Source: Cyclobacteriaceae bacterium (lineage in GTDB: Bacteria > Bacteroidota > Bacteroidia > Cytophagales > Cyclobacteriaceae). From it: a stretch of DNA of 64,000 nt. The translations under genes were made by a program, and so were the position numbers. Shown here piece after piece: positions 42,724 through 51,322 of this stretch; the first letter of the stretch is position 1; the number at the start of each line of letters is the position of its first letter. Location: positions 89,544 through 153,543 of the forward strand of contig JAHCHY010000010.1 of the NCBI GenBank assembly GCA_026129485.1, written 5' to 3'. Under the pieces are notes generated by a model, which searched no databases, was not told the DNA's origin, and saw nothing but the letters and a program-made list of their open reading frames with translations.

Positions 42724-43257
42724 CTAACTAAGGTGTGTCTTCCTGAAAACTTCCCAAAGCACAATTCCCAAACATACTGAAATGTTAAGCGAGTGCTTGG
42801 TACCATGTTGAGGTATTTCCAAAGCAAGATCGCCAAATGCAATAGCTTCTTCGCTTACACCATTTACTTCGTTGCCAAACACTAAGCAATATTTTGTACC
42901 GGGTGCTGCTTCAAAAGTCTGAAGCGGAATGCTGTCGGTAGTTTGTTCTACAATTACAATGGTGTAACCTGCGGCTTTTAAATTCTCCAGCGCAGTGGCA
43001 GTGTTTTCAAAATATTCCCACGCAACTGATTCCGTAGCGCCCAACGCGGTTTTTTGAATTTCGCGATGTGGCGGTGTGCCGGTAATGCCGGCCAGGTAAA
43101 TTTTTTCAATACGAAAAGCATCGGCTGTGCGAAAGGCAGAGCCTACATTGTGCAGGCTGCGGATGTTATCCAACAGCAGGCACACCGGAATCTTTTCCGA
43201 TTCTTTAAATTCTTCGATTGAAATGCGACCTAACTCTTCAAGCGATAGTTTTTTCAT
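42724..43257 (-). CDS. SpoU/TrmH family RNA 2'-O-methyltransferase
   Basis: 177 residues. SPOUT motifs: motif 1 CLLLDNIRSLHNVGSAFRTADAF, motif 2 YCLVFGNEVNGVSEEAI and motif 3 LEIPQHGTKHSLNISVCLGIVLWEVFR. Uses SAM to methylate a ribose in tRNA or rRNA; the target nucleotide cannot be told. It is the third gene of a minus-strand run with the DUF5519-like and SRPBCC genes. Confidence 0.9.
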   Translation of the reverse strand: MKKLSLEELGRISIEEFKESEKIPVCLLLDNIRSLHNVGSAFRTADAFRIEKIYLAGITGTPPHREIQKTALGATESVAWEYFENTATALENLKAAGYTIVIVEQTTDSIPLQTFEAAPGTKYCLVFGNEVNGVSEEAIAFGDLALEIPQHGTKHSLNISVCLGIVLWEVFRKTHLS

Positions 43258-43268
43258 GGTGTTTTAGA

Positions 43269-43706
43269 CTAACCTCTCCCGTGGGGAGAGGGGCAGGGTT
43301 TTAAATCATAAGCATACTTTAATAGCTCAAGGGCAATCTGCTTATCTTCTATGGTTTTGATCTTAAAAGAAATCCAACCCGAATTTTTAAACACGTGATG
43401 ATCCTGTACCGGGTATTGCTTCATCAGCATAAGCTTCTGTTCGCGGCTGAACAATACATCCAATAACCCGTTGCCATGAATATGACCCAGCTCGCGGTTG
43501 TATGTGTTAAACTGTATGCCTCCGTATTTATGAACACTAACGGAAGTGTTTTGCCATGAACACACTTCGGTTTCAATATCATCCACATAATCAAGCAGGT
43601 GCTTGTGCTGAAACAGGCTTATCATTTTTAGGAAAGCGTCAAACACATGCGGCAGCACCGGCACATGCTTAAGCGGGCCGAAGTTTTTTACTACCCAGTC
43701 AAACAT
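43269..43706 (-). CDS. luciferase-domain/DUF5519-like protein
   Basis: 145 residues: MFDWVVKNFGPLKHVPVLPHVFDAFLKMI, HIHGNGLLDVLFSREQKLMLMK and YPVQDHHVFKNSGWISFKIKTIEDKQIALELLKYAYDL. The HxHGxGxLD and late H-x-x-x-SGW features suggest the luciferase-domain-like DUF5519 family of unknown function. The last residues (CPSPHGRG) are encoded by a CCTCTCC/GGAGAGG palindromic repeat, so the C-terminus was probably created by repeat insertion. It overlaps the upstream SRPBCC gene by 8 bases. Confidence 0.6.
   Translation of the reverse strand: MFDWVVKNFGPLKHVPVLPHVFDAFLKMISLFQHKHLLDYVDDIETEVCSWQNTSVSVHKYGGIQFNTYNRELGHIHGNGLLDVLFSREQKLMLMKQYPVQDHHVFKNSGWISFKIKTIEDKQIALELLKYAYDLKPCPSPHGRG
43272..43303. 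repeat. palindromic repeat (CCTCTCC...GGAGAGG)
   Basis: cctctcccgtggggagagg is an exact short palindrome, related to the one at 2752-2790. It overlaps the 3' end of the DUF5519-like gene and supplies its last codons. Confidence 0.6.
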
Positions 43707-44643
43707 GCTCTTCGCTTAATATTTTAATATGCTCCATCACACGTAAGTGCACGTTGCGGGTAATGCTTTCGCTCCACAGGTTAAAGTACCATCCCGGAAA
43801 CACATACAGCTTATACCACGAGTTCCCGATTACGGTAGTAGTGCCATCGCCATTATCTTTTAAAAGAAACTGGCCGCGCAAAATATCAATGTGCCCCATA
43901 ATTTCCGGATCATGCGGCTGGCTGATGATGTCAAACGTAAGCTCATCGTTGGGCTTATACACGATCATCTTTTCATCAAACACATAGCCGTTCGAGAAAA
44001 TGCATTTTCTGCCCGCGCCTGCTTCGTAACCATCTACGGTGCTTTGTACCGGGCGGGGCATACCAATTTGAAATAACCAGTAATCTTCTTTTAACGTGAT
44101 GGGTTTATACTCCACTACATAAGGCCACACTTTTTCGATGGGGGCGTTTACAATAATCGTATCGGAAACTAATCGAATATTTTCATGCGATGAGAAGGTA
44201 TCGGCAATCAATACTAAAAAAGCCAGCCCGGCAATACTGGAATTAAGCGTATTGTTTTTTCGGTTGTATAACATCCGGGCTAACAGGGCACCGGTAATTA
44301 TAAAACAAAGAATAAGCGGAGAAACAATAAGCAGGCAGATAACCCCTTCTTTCAGGAATACAAAACTGGTCGCGCAGGCCACCAGCGTGCTCACGGCCGA
44401 CCACCCGATGTATTGAATGGTTTTTAGCTTTAACGGATGCCAGTACCAGGCGCTGATGGCGCCCATAATTAGTGGTACGATTATAAAGCTGGAAAATATA
44501 AACACACCCGAGCTGTTGCCGGCATGGCTACCCTCCAGCCAGGTGGCCAGCCATTTGGAGCCGCCCACCAGCAATAGCGACACGATGTTGGCGACAAGTA
44601 TCCCGTAAACGATGCGTGATTGTTTGGTTGGTGTGGAGGTCAT
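43699..44643 (-). CDS. membrane-anchored SRPBCC (polyketide cyclase-like) protein
   Basis: 314 residues. About four membrane segments in the first ~140 residues (IVYGILVANIVSLLLVGGS, VFIFSSFIIVPLIMGAISAWY, VICLLIVSPLILCFIITGALL) are followed by a START/SRPBCC ligand-binding domain (IIVNAPIEKVWPYVVEYKPIT, GRKCIFSNGYVFDEKMIVYKPNDELTFDI, GDGTTTVIGNSWYKLYVFPGWYF). The helix-grip fold binds a hydrophobic ligand. First gene of a three-gene minus run. Confidence 0.75.
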   Translation of the reverse strand: MTSTPTKQSRIVYGILVANIVSLLLVGGSKWLATWLEGSHAGNSSGVFIFSSFIIVPLIMGAISAWYWHPLKLKTIQYIGWSAVSTLVACATSFVFLKEGVICLLIVSPLILCFIITGALLARMLYNRKNNTLNSSIAGLAFLVLIADTFSSHENIRLVSDTIIVNAPIEKVWPYVVEYKPITLKEDYWLFQIGMPRPVQSTVDGYEAGAGRKCIFSNGYVFDEKMIVYKPNDELTFDIISQPHDPEIMGHIDILRGQFLLKDNGDGTTTVIGNSWYKLYVFPGWYFNLWSESITRNVHLRVMEHIKILSEEHV

Positions 44644-44794
44644 AGCTATTGGTGATAAGGTTTGCTAAAGTACCAATACCGGTTGAAAATACAATCAAAA
44701 CATACATACCCGCTTTCATGAATTTTTGGAAAGGTTTTTAGCCAGTTAAAAAATGCTTAGCTTGAAATACATTGGCGCAGTGCCGGCAAAAACG

Positions 44795-45754
44795 ATGAAA
44801 AAGTTTAATCTTTTTAAGGTTGGAGTTTCCGATGAGATGGATGCTGAGTTTCGCAGGGTAACCATTTTAACCAATGTTGTGTATGTATTGATATTTTTCT
44901 TACTTCTTCCATACCTGGTTTATTACCTGCCGGATTATTTAAAGATTGAGCGCCTGACTTTCAGGGCGACTATTCCCTGGCTGGCCTGGGCCAGTTGTAT
45001 CCTCGGGTTTATGCTGAATAGTTTCCGAAGGCATCTTTTATCCAAAACTTTTTTTATCTGTGTCTGGATCCTGGTTGTAACCGTGGTGCCGGTTACGGCA
45101 GGGCGCAATCATATTGTGGCATTGTTCCTGCACCCGTTTTATTGCACGGTTACGGCTGTAATTATTCATTTGACTTTTTCGCATAAGCATGAGAAGCTCC
45201 TGTATTATTTTTTCCTGGGAGTAACCTGGCTGCTCACCATTTTTTCATATGAGTTCCTGATGCATTATAATCCCCACCTGGAGGTTACTGCTTTTTTTAC
45301 AAACGGGTTTTTCAGGTGGCGTATGATTATCCTGATGATTGCGGTTTTTATCAACGCATCAATCATTTACCTGATTCAGCTGAATCATGATTTTTATAAT
45401 GCCTTGCAAAAAAGAAACGATACCATATCCGCACAGTACAAAACACTGGAATGCCAACGAAAGGACCTGGAAGAGCTGAAGCAAAGGCTGGAAGAAAAAG
45501 TAAAAGCCCGCACAAAGCTGTTGCTGGAGCAAAACAACAAGCTGCGCGAATACACTTTTTTCAATTCTCATATTCTGCGCGCCCCGGTTAGTCGCATTCG
45601 CGGCCTGTTGTACCTGCTTTCAGTTGATACACCTGAAGATGAGGAGAGAAGAATCCGCTCGTTGCTGGCAGAAAGTATGACCGAGCTGGATCGGGCCATC
45701 AAGTCCATCAATGATAAATTGCAACAGGCTGAGCTGCTGGAAGACCCTAAATAG
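44795..45754 (+). CDS. membrane histidine-kinase-like protein lacking the ATPase domain
   Basis: About 319 residues from MKKFNLFKVGVSDEMD; a start at 44753 is also possible. Six or so membrane segments fill residues ~30-215, then a coiled coil (QRKDLEELKQRLEEKVKARTKLLLEQ). A dimerisation/H-box region (FFNSHILRAPVSRIRGLLYL) follows and the protein ends soon after. No N, G1 or G2 boxes follow, so it cannot autophosphorylate by itself. Similar short sensors occur in Cytophagales. Convergent with the anti-sigma-like gene. Confidence 0.7.
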   Translation: MKKFNLFKVGVSDEMDAEFRRVTILTNVVYVLIFFLLLPYLVYYLPDYLKIERLTFRATIPWLAWASCILGFMLNSFRRHLLSKTFFICVWILVVTVVPVTAGRNHIVALFLHPFYCTVTAVIIHLTFSHKHEKLLYYFFLGVTWLLTIFSYEFLMHYNPHLEVTAFFTNGFFRWRMIILMIAVFINASIIYLIQLNHDFYNALQKRNDTISAQYKTLECQRKDLEELKQRLEEKVKARTKLLLEQNNKLREYTFFNSHILRAPVSRIRGLLYLLSVDTPEDEERRIRSLLAESMTELDRAIKSINDKLQQAELLEDPK

Positions 45755-45755
45755 A

Positions 45756-46355
45756 TCAGGCTTGCGAGTTGAGCTGCTGAATTAACCCACGAAGCTGATC
45801 GAGATACCGGCCATACCCTGCACGTTCCAGCAAAATGGCTATGTAGTAGCTGATCGGTGTCAGAACAGCAATTGTTATTGCTAATATGATCCACGAAGAC
45901 CGGTTTTGCAATACTTCAATTACATCGCGCTCAATCGATAATCCAAGGAGAAACCCGCAGGTGGCGGCCAGCGGATAAATGAAGAGCGCTGACTTGCGCT
46001 GAAATTTTAATGATTGTTGTGTGTTGTCGTAAATAGACTGAAGTGTGTAGCTCAGGTTTTGATCCATCCTGAAAGTGGTTTTAATATGATTCAGGGTATG
46101 GTAGTTTGTTACAAAATAGAAAATGTAGACAACCATCATCAGCACCATCGCAATTTTAACAATAGGCTGCGGCATAACTATCGCCAGGTAGGCAAAAGCA
46201 GCTTCAAAGAATACAACAAACCCCAGCGCAATTTTAAAGCTGCGCATCAGCTTTTGTATAGGGTGTTTGCTTGAATTGTAAACCTCTTCCGAACCCACAA
46301 TGGGCTGGTTCAGCTTTTTCTGTTCTAATTTTTTCCACGCTTCCTTCAGATCCAT
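45756..46355 (-). CDS. membrane protein paired with ECF sigma factor
   Basis: 199 residues with four membrane segments (about 38-60, 65-82, 122-140 and 148-172). The N-terminus MDLKEAWKKLEQKKLNQP is soluble and could contact the sigma factor. It starts 2 bases after the stop of the ECF sigma gene. The arrangement is typical of a cognate anti-sigma or signal-sensing protein, although it lacks a recognised zinc-binding anti-sigma motif. Confidence 0.65.
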   Translation of the reverse strand: MDLKEAWKKLEQKKLNQPIVGSEEVYNSSKHPIQKLMRSFKIALGFVVFFEAAFAYLAIVMPQPIVKIAMVLMMVVYIFYFVTNYHTLNHIKTTFRMDQNLSYTLQSIYDNTQQSLKFQRKSALFIYPLAATCGFLLGLSIERDVIEVLQNRSSWIILAITIAVLTPISYYIAILLERAGYGRYLDQLRGLIQQLNSQA

Positions 46356-46357
46356 CT

Positions 46358-46837
46358 TTATTCGGCTTTAAGCTTTTTAATCAGGGCATCTTTTATGCGG
46401 TGCAGCTTTACGGCCGTGTTGTTTTTGGTAAGACCGGTTATATCTGCTATCTCCTCATTTTCGTACCCGTCTAAGTGCAGGGTAATAATCATCCGGTCGA
46501 TTTCCGGCAGCCCGCGTATAGCGATGTAGAGCGCTTCACTTTCATCGGTGCTGGTTTTGGCTTGGGAAATATTCAGCGAAGCGAGGTTTTCATGGGGCAC
46601 TACCAATACGGGCCTTCGCTTGAATGTGAGCACCGTATTGAGCCCCACGCGATACAGCCATGTGGAAAACTTGGAACGGCCGTCAAAGCGCGGGTAAGAT
46701 TTCCATGCCTGGAAAAGTATCTCCTGGAAAAGATCGCGTTCGTCTTCTTCATTCGCTACATACAGGCGAATAACTTTATAAATAATCCCCCGGTTCTGGT
46801 TAATCAATTCTGTAAACGCTCTTTCCAAAATCGGCAT
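46358..46837 (-). CDS. ECF RNA polymerase sigma factor
   Basis: 159 residues. Region 2 (YVANEEDERDLFQEILFQAWKSYPRFDGRSKFSTWLYRVGLNTVL) and region 4 (LPEIDRMIITLHLDGYENEEIADITGLTKNNTAVKLHRIKDALIKKL) are complete. First gene of the pair with the membrane protein at 45756. The signal is unknown. Confidence 0.9.
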   Translation of the reverse strand: MPILERAFTELINQNRGIIYKVIRLYVANEEDERDLFQEILFQAWKSYPRFDGRSKFSTWLYRVGLNTVLTFKRRPVLVVPHENLASLNISQAKTSTDESEALYIAIRGLPEIDRMIITLHLDGYENEEIADITGLTKNNTAVKLHRIKDALIKKLKAE

Positions 46838-47021
46838 GAGGAGCAGCGTAAATTAATCAGCTACGGGCTTAACGGTATAACCTTGCTTACACAGTAACGC
46901 AATTACGCCATTTTTCATAGTCAGCTATTTTTCAGTAAGGTAAATCTTATCGATTACTTTTTGATAAGGATAAGTACCGCAAGCCATTAAATAATTACAC
47001 CGGGCAAAAAAAATTACATGA

Positions 47022-47049
47022 AAAGATCACCCCGGAAGGAGTGGTCTTT
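47022..47049 (-). terminator. hairpin downstream of small membrane protein gene
   Basis: aaagatcacccc (47022-47033) pairs with ggagtggtcttt (47038-47049) through 10 of 12 positions, with a 4-base loop. It lies about 40 bases past the minus-strand gene at 47090 and is followed by a T-rich run on that strand. Confidence 0.5.
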
Positions 47050-47089
47050 CGTTTTTACAGGTTTGTTTGAGCTCTTATGTTCTTCGTTC

Positions 47090-47242
47090 CTATGTTCTTC
47101 GCCCCCGAATAAGCTGCAGCAGAATAGAGATTACGGCTAATACAAGCAGCACGTGAATAAGCTGACCGGCACTGTAAACAAATGCTCCCAGCAGCCATCC
47201 TATAATCAGGATGACAGCAATGATGTACAAGAGATTACTCAT
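47090..47242 (-). CDS. lmo0937/DUF5670-like small membrane protein
   Basis: 50 residues: MSNLLYIIAVILIIGWLLGA, then FVYSAGQLIHVLLVLAVIS and a basic tail ILLQLIRGRRT. Two membrane segments and the GW...G...Y-G-IH pattern match the tiny lmo0937/DUF5670 family. It is often found in stress-related neighbourhoods of Bacteroidota, as here next to YtxH and a coiled-coil lipoprotein. Confidence 0.85.
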   Translation of the reverse strand: MSNLLYIIAVILIIGWLLGAFVYSAGQLIHVLLVLAVISILLQLIRGRRT

Positions 47243-47589
47243 AATAAACAGGGTAGTTAAGGGTTAACGTTTTTTGGTTGAACTTCTATTTGAGCACAAT
47301 GCTGTAAAAGATATGCCATCCTGTTTTATGCGAAGCAAAATAATTTTATAAAGCAGGTTTTTATGGGCAGAAGCAGCATTTGAGTAAATGAGTGTGGCCA
47401 AAAACCAAAAGTAAAGTGTGGAAAGTTGCCCCGGAATGTGGAATAACCCGGTGCATTCTTTTCAGCAGGAAGCTGAAAATGGCCTTTTATTCAATTTTTT
47501 AATGACGAGCCGCTTCTGGTATTATTATGTGTGTATGCTGTAATGGAAGAAATTCCCGGCTTTAAATGTTAAACTAAAACACTACAACT
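47243..47589. other. intergenic region between divergent small genes
   Basis: No credible gene. It should contain the promoters of the minus-strand small membrane protein and the plus-strand YtxH gene. A repeated gtgtgg/atgtgg word occurs at about 47418-47443, but no clear palindrome or -7/-33 pair could be assigned. Confidence 0.4.
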
Positions 47590-47853
47590 ATGAACACTAC
47601 AGTAAAAATAATCGGAGGTATTTGTTTGGGAGCCATTGCAGGAACGGTAGCCGGTATTTTACTGGCGCCAGCATCAGGAAGAGAAACCCGCAGGCAGATC
47701 AAAGCAAGAGCGCAGGAGATGACGGACGAGGTAAAAGACTCGGTAAGCGATTATGTAGATCAGTTGCTGCGTAACTACAATAAAAAGGTGGATACCTATG
47801 CCGAGAACGGGAAGCATGCAATTGATACTATGAAAAAAAGCATGAAGGTGTAA
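47590..47853 (+). CDS. YtxH domain-containing protein
   Basis: 87 residues. A glycine-rich membrane segment (IGGICLGAIAGTVAGILLAPASGRETR) with the APxxGxExR signature of YtxH proteins is followed by an amphipathic helix (ARAQEMTDEVKDSVSDYVDQLLRNYNKKVD). The family is stress-linked (general stress in Bacillus). It precedes the coiled-coil lipoprotein by 45 bases. Confidence 0.87.
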   Translation: MNTTVKIIGGICLGAIAGTVAGILLAPASGRETRRQIKARAQEMTDEVKDSVSDYVDQLLRNYNKKVDTYAENGKHAIDTMKKSMKV

Positions 47854-47898
47854 GCCCTGAGATATAGAGTATTTAAAAGCTATAAAACGCCATAACCG

Positions 47899-48324
47899 AT
47901 GAAAAACGTGGTTAAAATATTTATGCTGATGTTGCTGATGAGCGGTATGCTAACCTTAGCAACTTCATGTAATCAGCCGGGGGAAAATAAGACTGCGCAA
48001 CAAATAGAGCGGGATATCCGGGAAGAAAAAGAAAAGATCCGTAAAGAGCTGGATGATTTACGCGAGAACATTGACGATCAGATCGGAAAGATTGACCGGC
48101 AAATGGAGAAAGCATCTGACAAGGCAAAAGAAAGACTGGATGATGCAAAGAAAGAATTGCAGAACGACAGAAGTGAGGTTGAAAGAGCGCTTGACGAAGT
48201 GAAAAACGCCACCGAAGAAACCTGGGATGACATAAAAGATAGCACCGAAAAAACCTTTGCTAAGGTGAAGGCTAAAGTGAAATCGGCCACTGAAAGCATA
48301 GCCGAACTGTTCGAATCGAAATAA
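47899..48324 (+). CDS. coiled-coil lipoprotein
   Basis: 141 residues. Lipoprotein signal (MKNVVKIFMLMLLMSGMLTLATSC) then nearly continuous charged heptads (EEKEKIRKELDDLRENIDDQIGKIDRQMEKA, continuing to KAKVKSATESIAEL). It resembles sll1863-type stress response and apolipoprotein-like coiled coils. Likely tethered in the periplasm. A strong terminator follows. Confidence 0.75.
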   Translation: MKNVVKIFMLMLLMSGMLTLATSCNQPGENKTAQQIERDIREEKEKIRKELDDLRENIDDQIGKIDRQMEKASDKAKERLDDAKKELQNDRSEVERALDEVKNATEETWDDIKDSTEKTFAKVKAKVKSATESIAELFESK

Positions 48325-48341
48325 GTTCTTTGTCTGTAGTT

Positions 48342-48373
48342 AGGCCCGCCCGGACTTTCGGGTGGGCCTTTTT
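48342..48373 (+). terminator. Rho-independent terminator
   Basis: aggcccgcccg (48342-48352) pairs with cgggtgggcct (48359-48369) with one G-T wobble and a 6-base loop, followed by TTTTTAT. It ends the YtxH/lipoprotein unit before mutS. Confidence 0.85.
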
Positions 48374-48513
48374 ATATTCAACATGTTTTTGGTACGATTG
48401 CCGGTAAGTTTGTCCATACCTAATGCAGACTTTTCTTTATTTTGCCGGCTACTTGGTGCTACGTAGCGTGCCGAACGCAGGCAAGTAGTCAATTTTTAAA
48501 TACGCGAAGTAGT

Positions 48514-51117
48514 ATGGCAGGAGCAGGTGCAATGGACACCCCGTTAATGAAGCAGTACAGCGCCATTAAGGCAAAGTACCCGGGTGCGCTTTTACTTTTT
48601 CGCGTGGGCGATTTTTACGAAACCTTTGGTGAGGATGCCATTAAGGCCGCCAAAGTATTGGACATTACGCTTACCAAACGGGGTAATGGCTCTGCCTCCG
48701 AAATAGAGCTGGCCGGTTTTCCGCATCATGCCCTTGATACTTACCTGCCCAAGCTGGTACGGGCAGGCAACCGTGTGGCTATCTGCGACCAGTTGGAAGA
48801 TCCCCGCTTTGTAAAGGGTATTGTAAAGCGTGGCGTTACTGAGCTGGTTACACCCGGTGTTTCGTTCAACGATAACGTGCTTGAGCGAAAGCAGAATAAC
48901 TTTCTGGCTTCCGTGCATGTTGGTAAAACATTTTTAGGAGTTGCTTTTTTAGACATCAGCACGGGTGAGTTTTATGCCGCACAAGGGCCTGATGTGTATG
49001 TAAATAAACTGATTCAGAGTTTCGCCCCGGCCGAAATCATCTACAGCAAATCCAGCCGCGAAAAATTTGAAACACAGTTTGGCGAAGAGTACGCCACCTT
49101 TGCGCTGGATGATTGGGTGTATGCTTTCGACTTCGGTAACGAAAAGCTGGTACAGCAATTCAAGACCAGCACCTTAAAAGGTTTTGGTATTGATGGTATG
49201 AACGAAGCCATTATTGCCGCGGGCGCGATTCTGCATTATCTCGAAGCCACCGAGCATAAAGATACACAGCACATTGCGGCCATCGCGCGCATAGACGAAG
49301 ACAAATATGTATGGCTCGATAAGTTTACCATTCGCAACCTGGAGCTGGTAAGCGCTTCCGGAGAAGGCGGAGTATCCCTGCTCGAAGTGCTGGACAAAAC
49401 CGTAACCCCGATGGGTTCGCGCAACCTGCGCAAGTGGCTCATGCTTCCGCTTAAAGAAAAGCAGGTGATTGACGAGCGCCTGCACGTTGTAGAGCAGTTT
49501 TATAGCGATCGCGATTTGGCGGAACGAACACTCGAACACCTCAGCCAGATCACCGACCTGGAAAGATTGATCTCGAAAGTAGCAGTTGGCAGGATTAACC
49601 CGCGTGAGCTGTTGCAGCTTAAACGATCCCTCAAAGCCATTGTGCCCATTAAAGACGAGCTGGAAAAATCGTCTTCGGTCGGATTGAAAAAGCTAAGCGA
49701 TCAGCTAAACAAGTGCGAGTTCCTGCTGGATAAGATTGAGCGTGAATTGAAAGACGATGCGCCTATGCTCATTCACCAGGGCGGCATTATTAAGGAAGGT
49801 GTGGATGCCGAGCTGGATGAACTTCGGGCCATTGCCTTTTCAGGAAAGGATTACCTGCTGCAAATACAGAAGCGTGAAATTGAGCGCACCGGTATCAGCT
49901 CGCTCAAGATTTCGTACAACAAAGTATTTGGCTATTACCTCGAAGTAAGCAATGCCAACAAAGACAAAGTGCCTGCCGACTGGATACGCAAGCAAACGCT
50001 GGTAAATGCCGAGCGTTACATTACCGAAGAGCTGAAAGTGTACGAAGAAAAAATCCTTCATGCCGAAGAGAAGCTGCTGGTAATTGAACAACGGTTGTTT
50101 ACGGAATTGGTGCGCCACGCGGCTGATTTTGTTTTGCAGATACAACAGAATGCGCGTGTCATCGCTTCATTGGATTGCCTCGTGGCTTTTGCCGAAACAG
50201 CGCGTGCTAATCAATACAATAAACCCGAGATCAGCGAAAGCAAACGGCTGGCGATTAAAGCGGGCCGGCACCCGGTTATTGAAAAGCAATTACCCGTAGG
50301 CGAAAGCTATGTGCCCAACGATATCTATCTCGATAACGAAACGCAACAAATATTAGTCATTACCGGTCCGAACATGGCGGGTAAGTCGGCCTTGTTGCGG
50401 CAAACCGCCTTGATCGTGCTGATGGCGCAGATGGGAAGCTATATTCCGGCCGAAGCGGCCACCATCGGTATTGTTGACAAAGTGTTTACCCGTGTAGGTG
50501 CGAGCGATAATTTGTCGCGGGGCGAATCTACGTTTATGGTAGAGATGACGGAAACCGCCAGTATCCTCAATAACCTGAGCGATCGCAGTTTGATTTTAAT
50601 GGACGAGATCGGTCGCGGTACTTCCACTTACGATGGCGTTTCCATTGCCTGGTCGATTGTAGAGTATTTACATAACCACAAAGACTTTAAAGCAAAAACG
50701 TTGTTTGCCACGCATTACCACGAGCTGAACCAGCTTACGGAAGATTTACTGCGCGTAAAAAACTTTAATGTGAGCGTGAAAGAAGTGGGCGACAAGATCA
50801 TTTTTATGCGCAAGCTGAAAGAAGGTGGCAGCGAGCACAGCTTTGGTATTCACGTAGCGCAGTTGGCGGGCATGCCCAATAAAGTGGTGCTGCGCGCCAA
50901 CGAGATTTTACACTTCCTCGAAAAAGACAAGCATAAAAACGACTCCGGTAAAAAGTTTGATGAGCTGCCCAGGCCATCGCCTCAAATGAGCCTGTTCGAG
51001 CTTGATCCGAAATCCAAAGCCATTCACGAGATGCTGGAGAAAATCGACATCAACACCATCAGTCCGGTAGAGGCGTTGCTCAAGCTGAATGAGATTTTGA
51101 ATGTGCTGAAGAAATAA
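48514..51117 (+). CDS. mutS: DNA mismatch repair protein MutS
   Basis: About 867 residues from [15 protein letters not shown]; an in-frame ATG at 48442 gives non-homologous extra sequence, and the ATG at 48532 is a second candidate. Mismatch-binding Phe-x-Glu is in [12 protein letters not shown]. Walker A is [13 protein letters not shown], Walker [17 protein letters not shown], and a late helix-turn-helix holds the usual [11 protein letters not shown]. Bacteroidota-type MutS1. Single gene. Confidence 0.95.
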   Translation: MAGAGAMDTPLMKQYSAIKAKYPGALLLFRVGDFYETFGEDAIKAAKVLDITLTKRGNGSASEIELAGFPHHALDTYLPKLVRAGNRVAICDQLEDPRFVKGIVKRGVTELVTPGVSFNDNVLERKQNNFLASVHVGKTFLGVAFLDISTGEFYAAQGPDVYVNKLIQSFAPAEIIYSKSSREKFETQFGEEYATFALDDWVYAFDFGNEKLVQQFKTSTLKGFGIDGMNEAIIAAGAILHYLEATEHKDTQHIAAIARIDEDKYVWLDKFTIRNLELVSASGEGGVSLLEVLDKTVTPMGSRNLRKWLMLPLKEKQVIDERLHVVEQFYSDRDLAERTLEHLSQITDLERLISKVAVGRINPRELLQLKRSLKAIVPIKDELEKSSSVGLKKLSDQLNKCEFLLDKIERELKDDAPMLIHQGGIIKEGVDAELDELRAIAFSGKDYLLQIQKREIERTGISSLKISYNKVFGYYLEVSNANKDKVPADWIRKQTLVNAERYITEELKVYEEKILHAEEKLLVIEQRLFTELVRHAADFVLQIQQNARVIASLDCLVAFAETARANQYNKPEISESKRLAIKAGRHPVIEKQLPVGESYVPNDIYLDNETQQILVITGPNMAGKSALLRQTALIVLMAQMGSYIPAEAATIGIVDKVFTRVGASDNLSRGESTFMVEMTETASILNNLSDRSLILMDEIGRGTSTYDGVSIAWSIVEYLHNHKDFKAKTLFATHYHELNQLTEDLLRVKNFNVSVKEVGDKIIFMRKLKEGGSEHSFGIHVAQLAGMPNKVVLRANEILHFLEKDKHKNDSGKKFDELPRPSPQMSLFELDPKSKAIHEMLEKIDINTISPVEALLKLNEILNVLKK

Positions 51118-51250
51118 AAAAGCCCGAAATTAGCATGGAATCACACTCGTAAGTTACAACTTTGTAAGTTACATAATTGTAACTTTATGATACGCAGAAA
51201 GTTCGTAGTGTGGCAGAGCGCTACAAAAGCAAAATTCCAATTGATAGATC

Positions 51251-51291
51251 AACCGTGAAAATCTAAAATACCATTTTAGATTTTCACGGTT
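51251..51291. terminator. perfect 19-bp hairpin upstream of M14 carboxypeptidase
   Basis: aaccgtgaaaatctaaaat (51251-51269) is exactly complementary to attttagattttcacggtt (51273-51291), with a 3-base loop. It lies between mutS and the carboxypeptidase gene, 32 bases before the latter's start. Short gtaagttaca repeats lie at 51145-51180. It may be a mutS-side terminator, a leader structure or a mobile-element remnant. Confidence 0.6.
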
Positions 51292-51322
51292 GTTATAACC
51301 TAAATCACTAAACGATTACTAT

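Noticed and set aside
47400-47460. sigma-54-like TGG...TTGC pattern
   Set aside because: Spacing between GG and GC is only 6 bases, not the required 10.
51145-51185. direct gtaagttaca repeats as a possible CRISPR or iteron array
   Set aside because: Only two or three short copies with no regular spacers.
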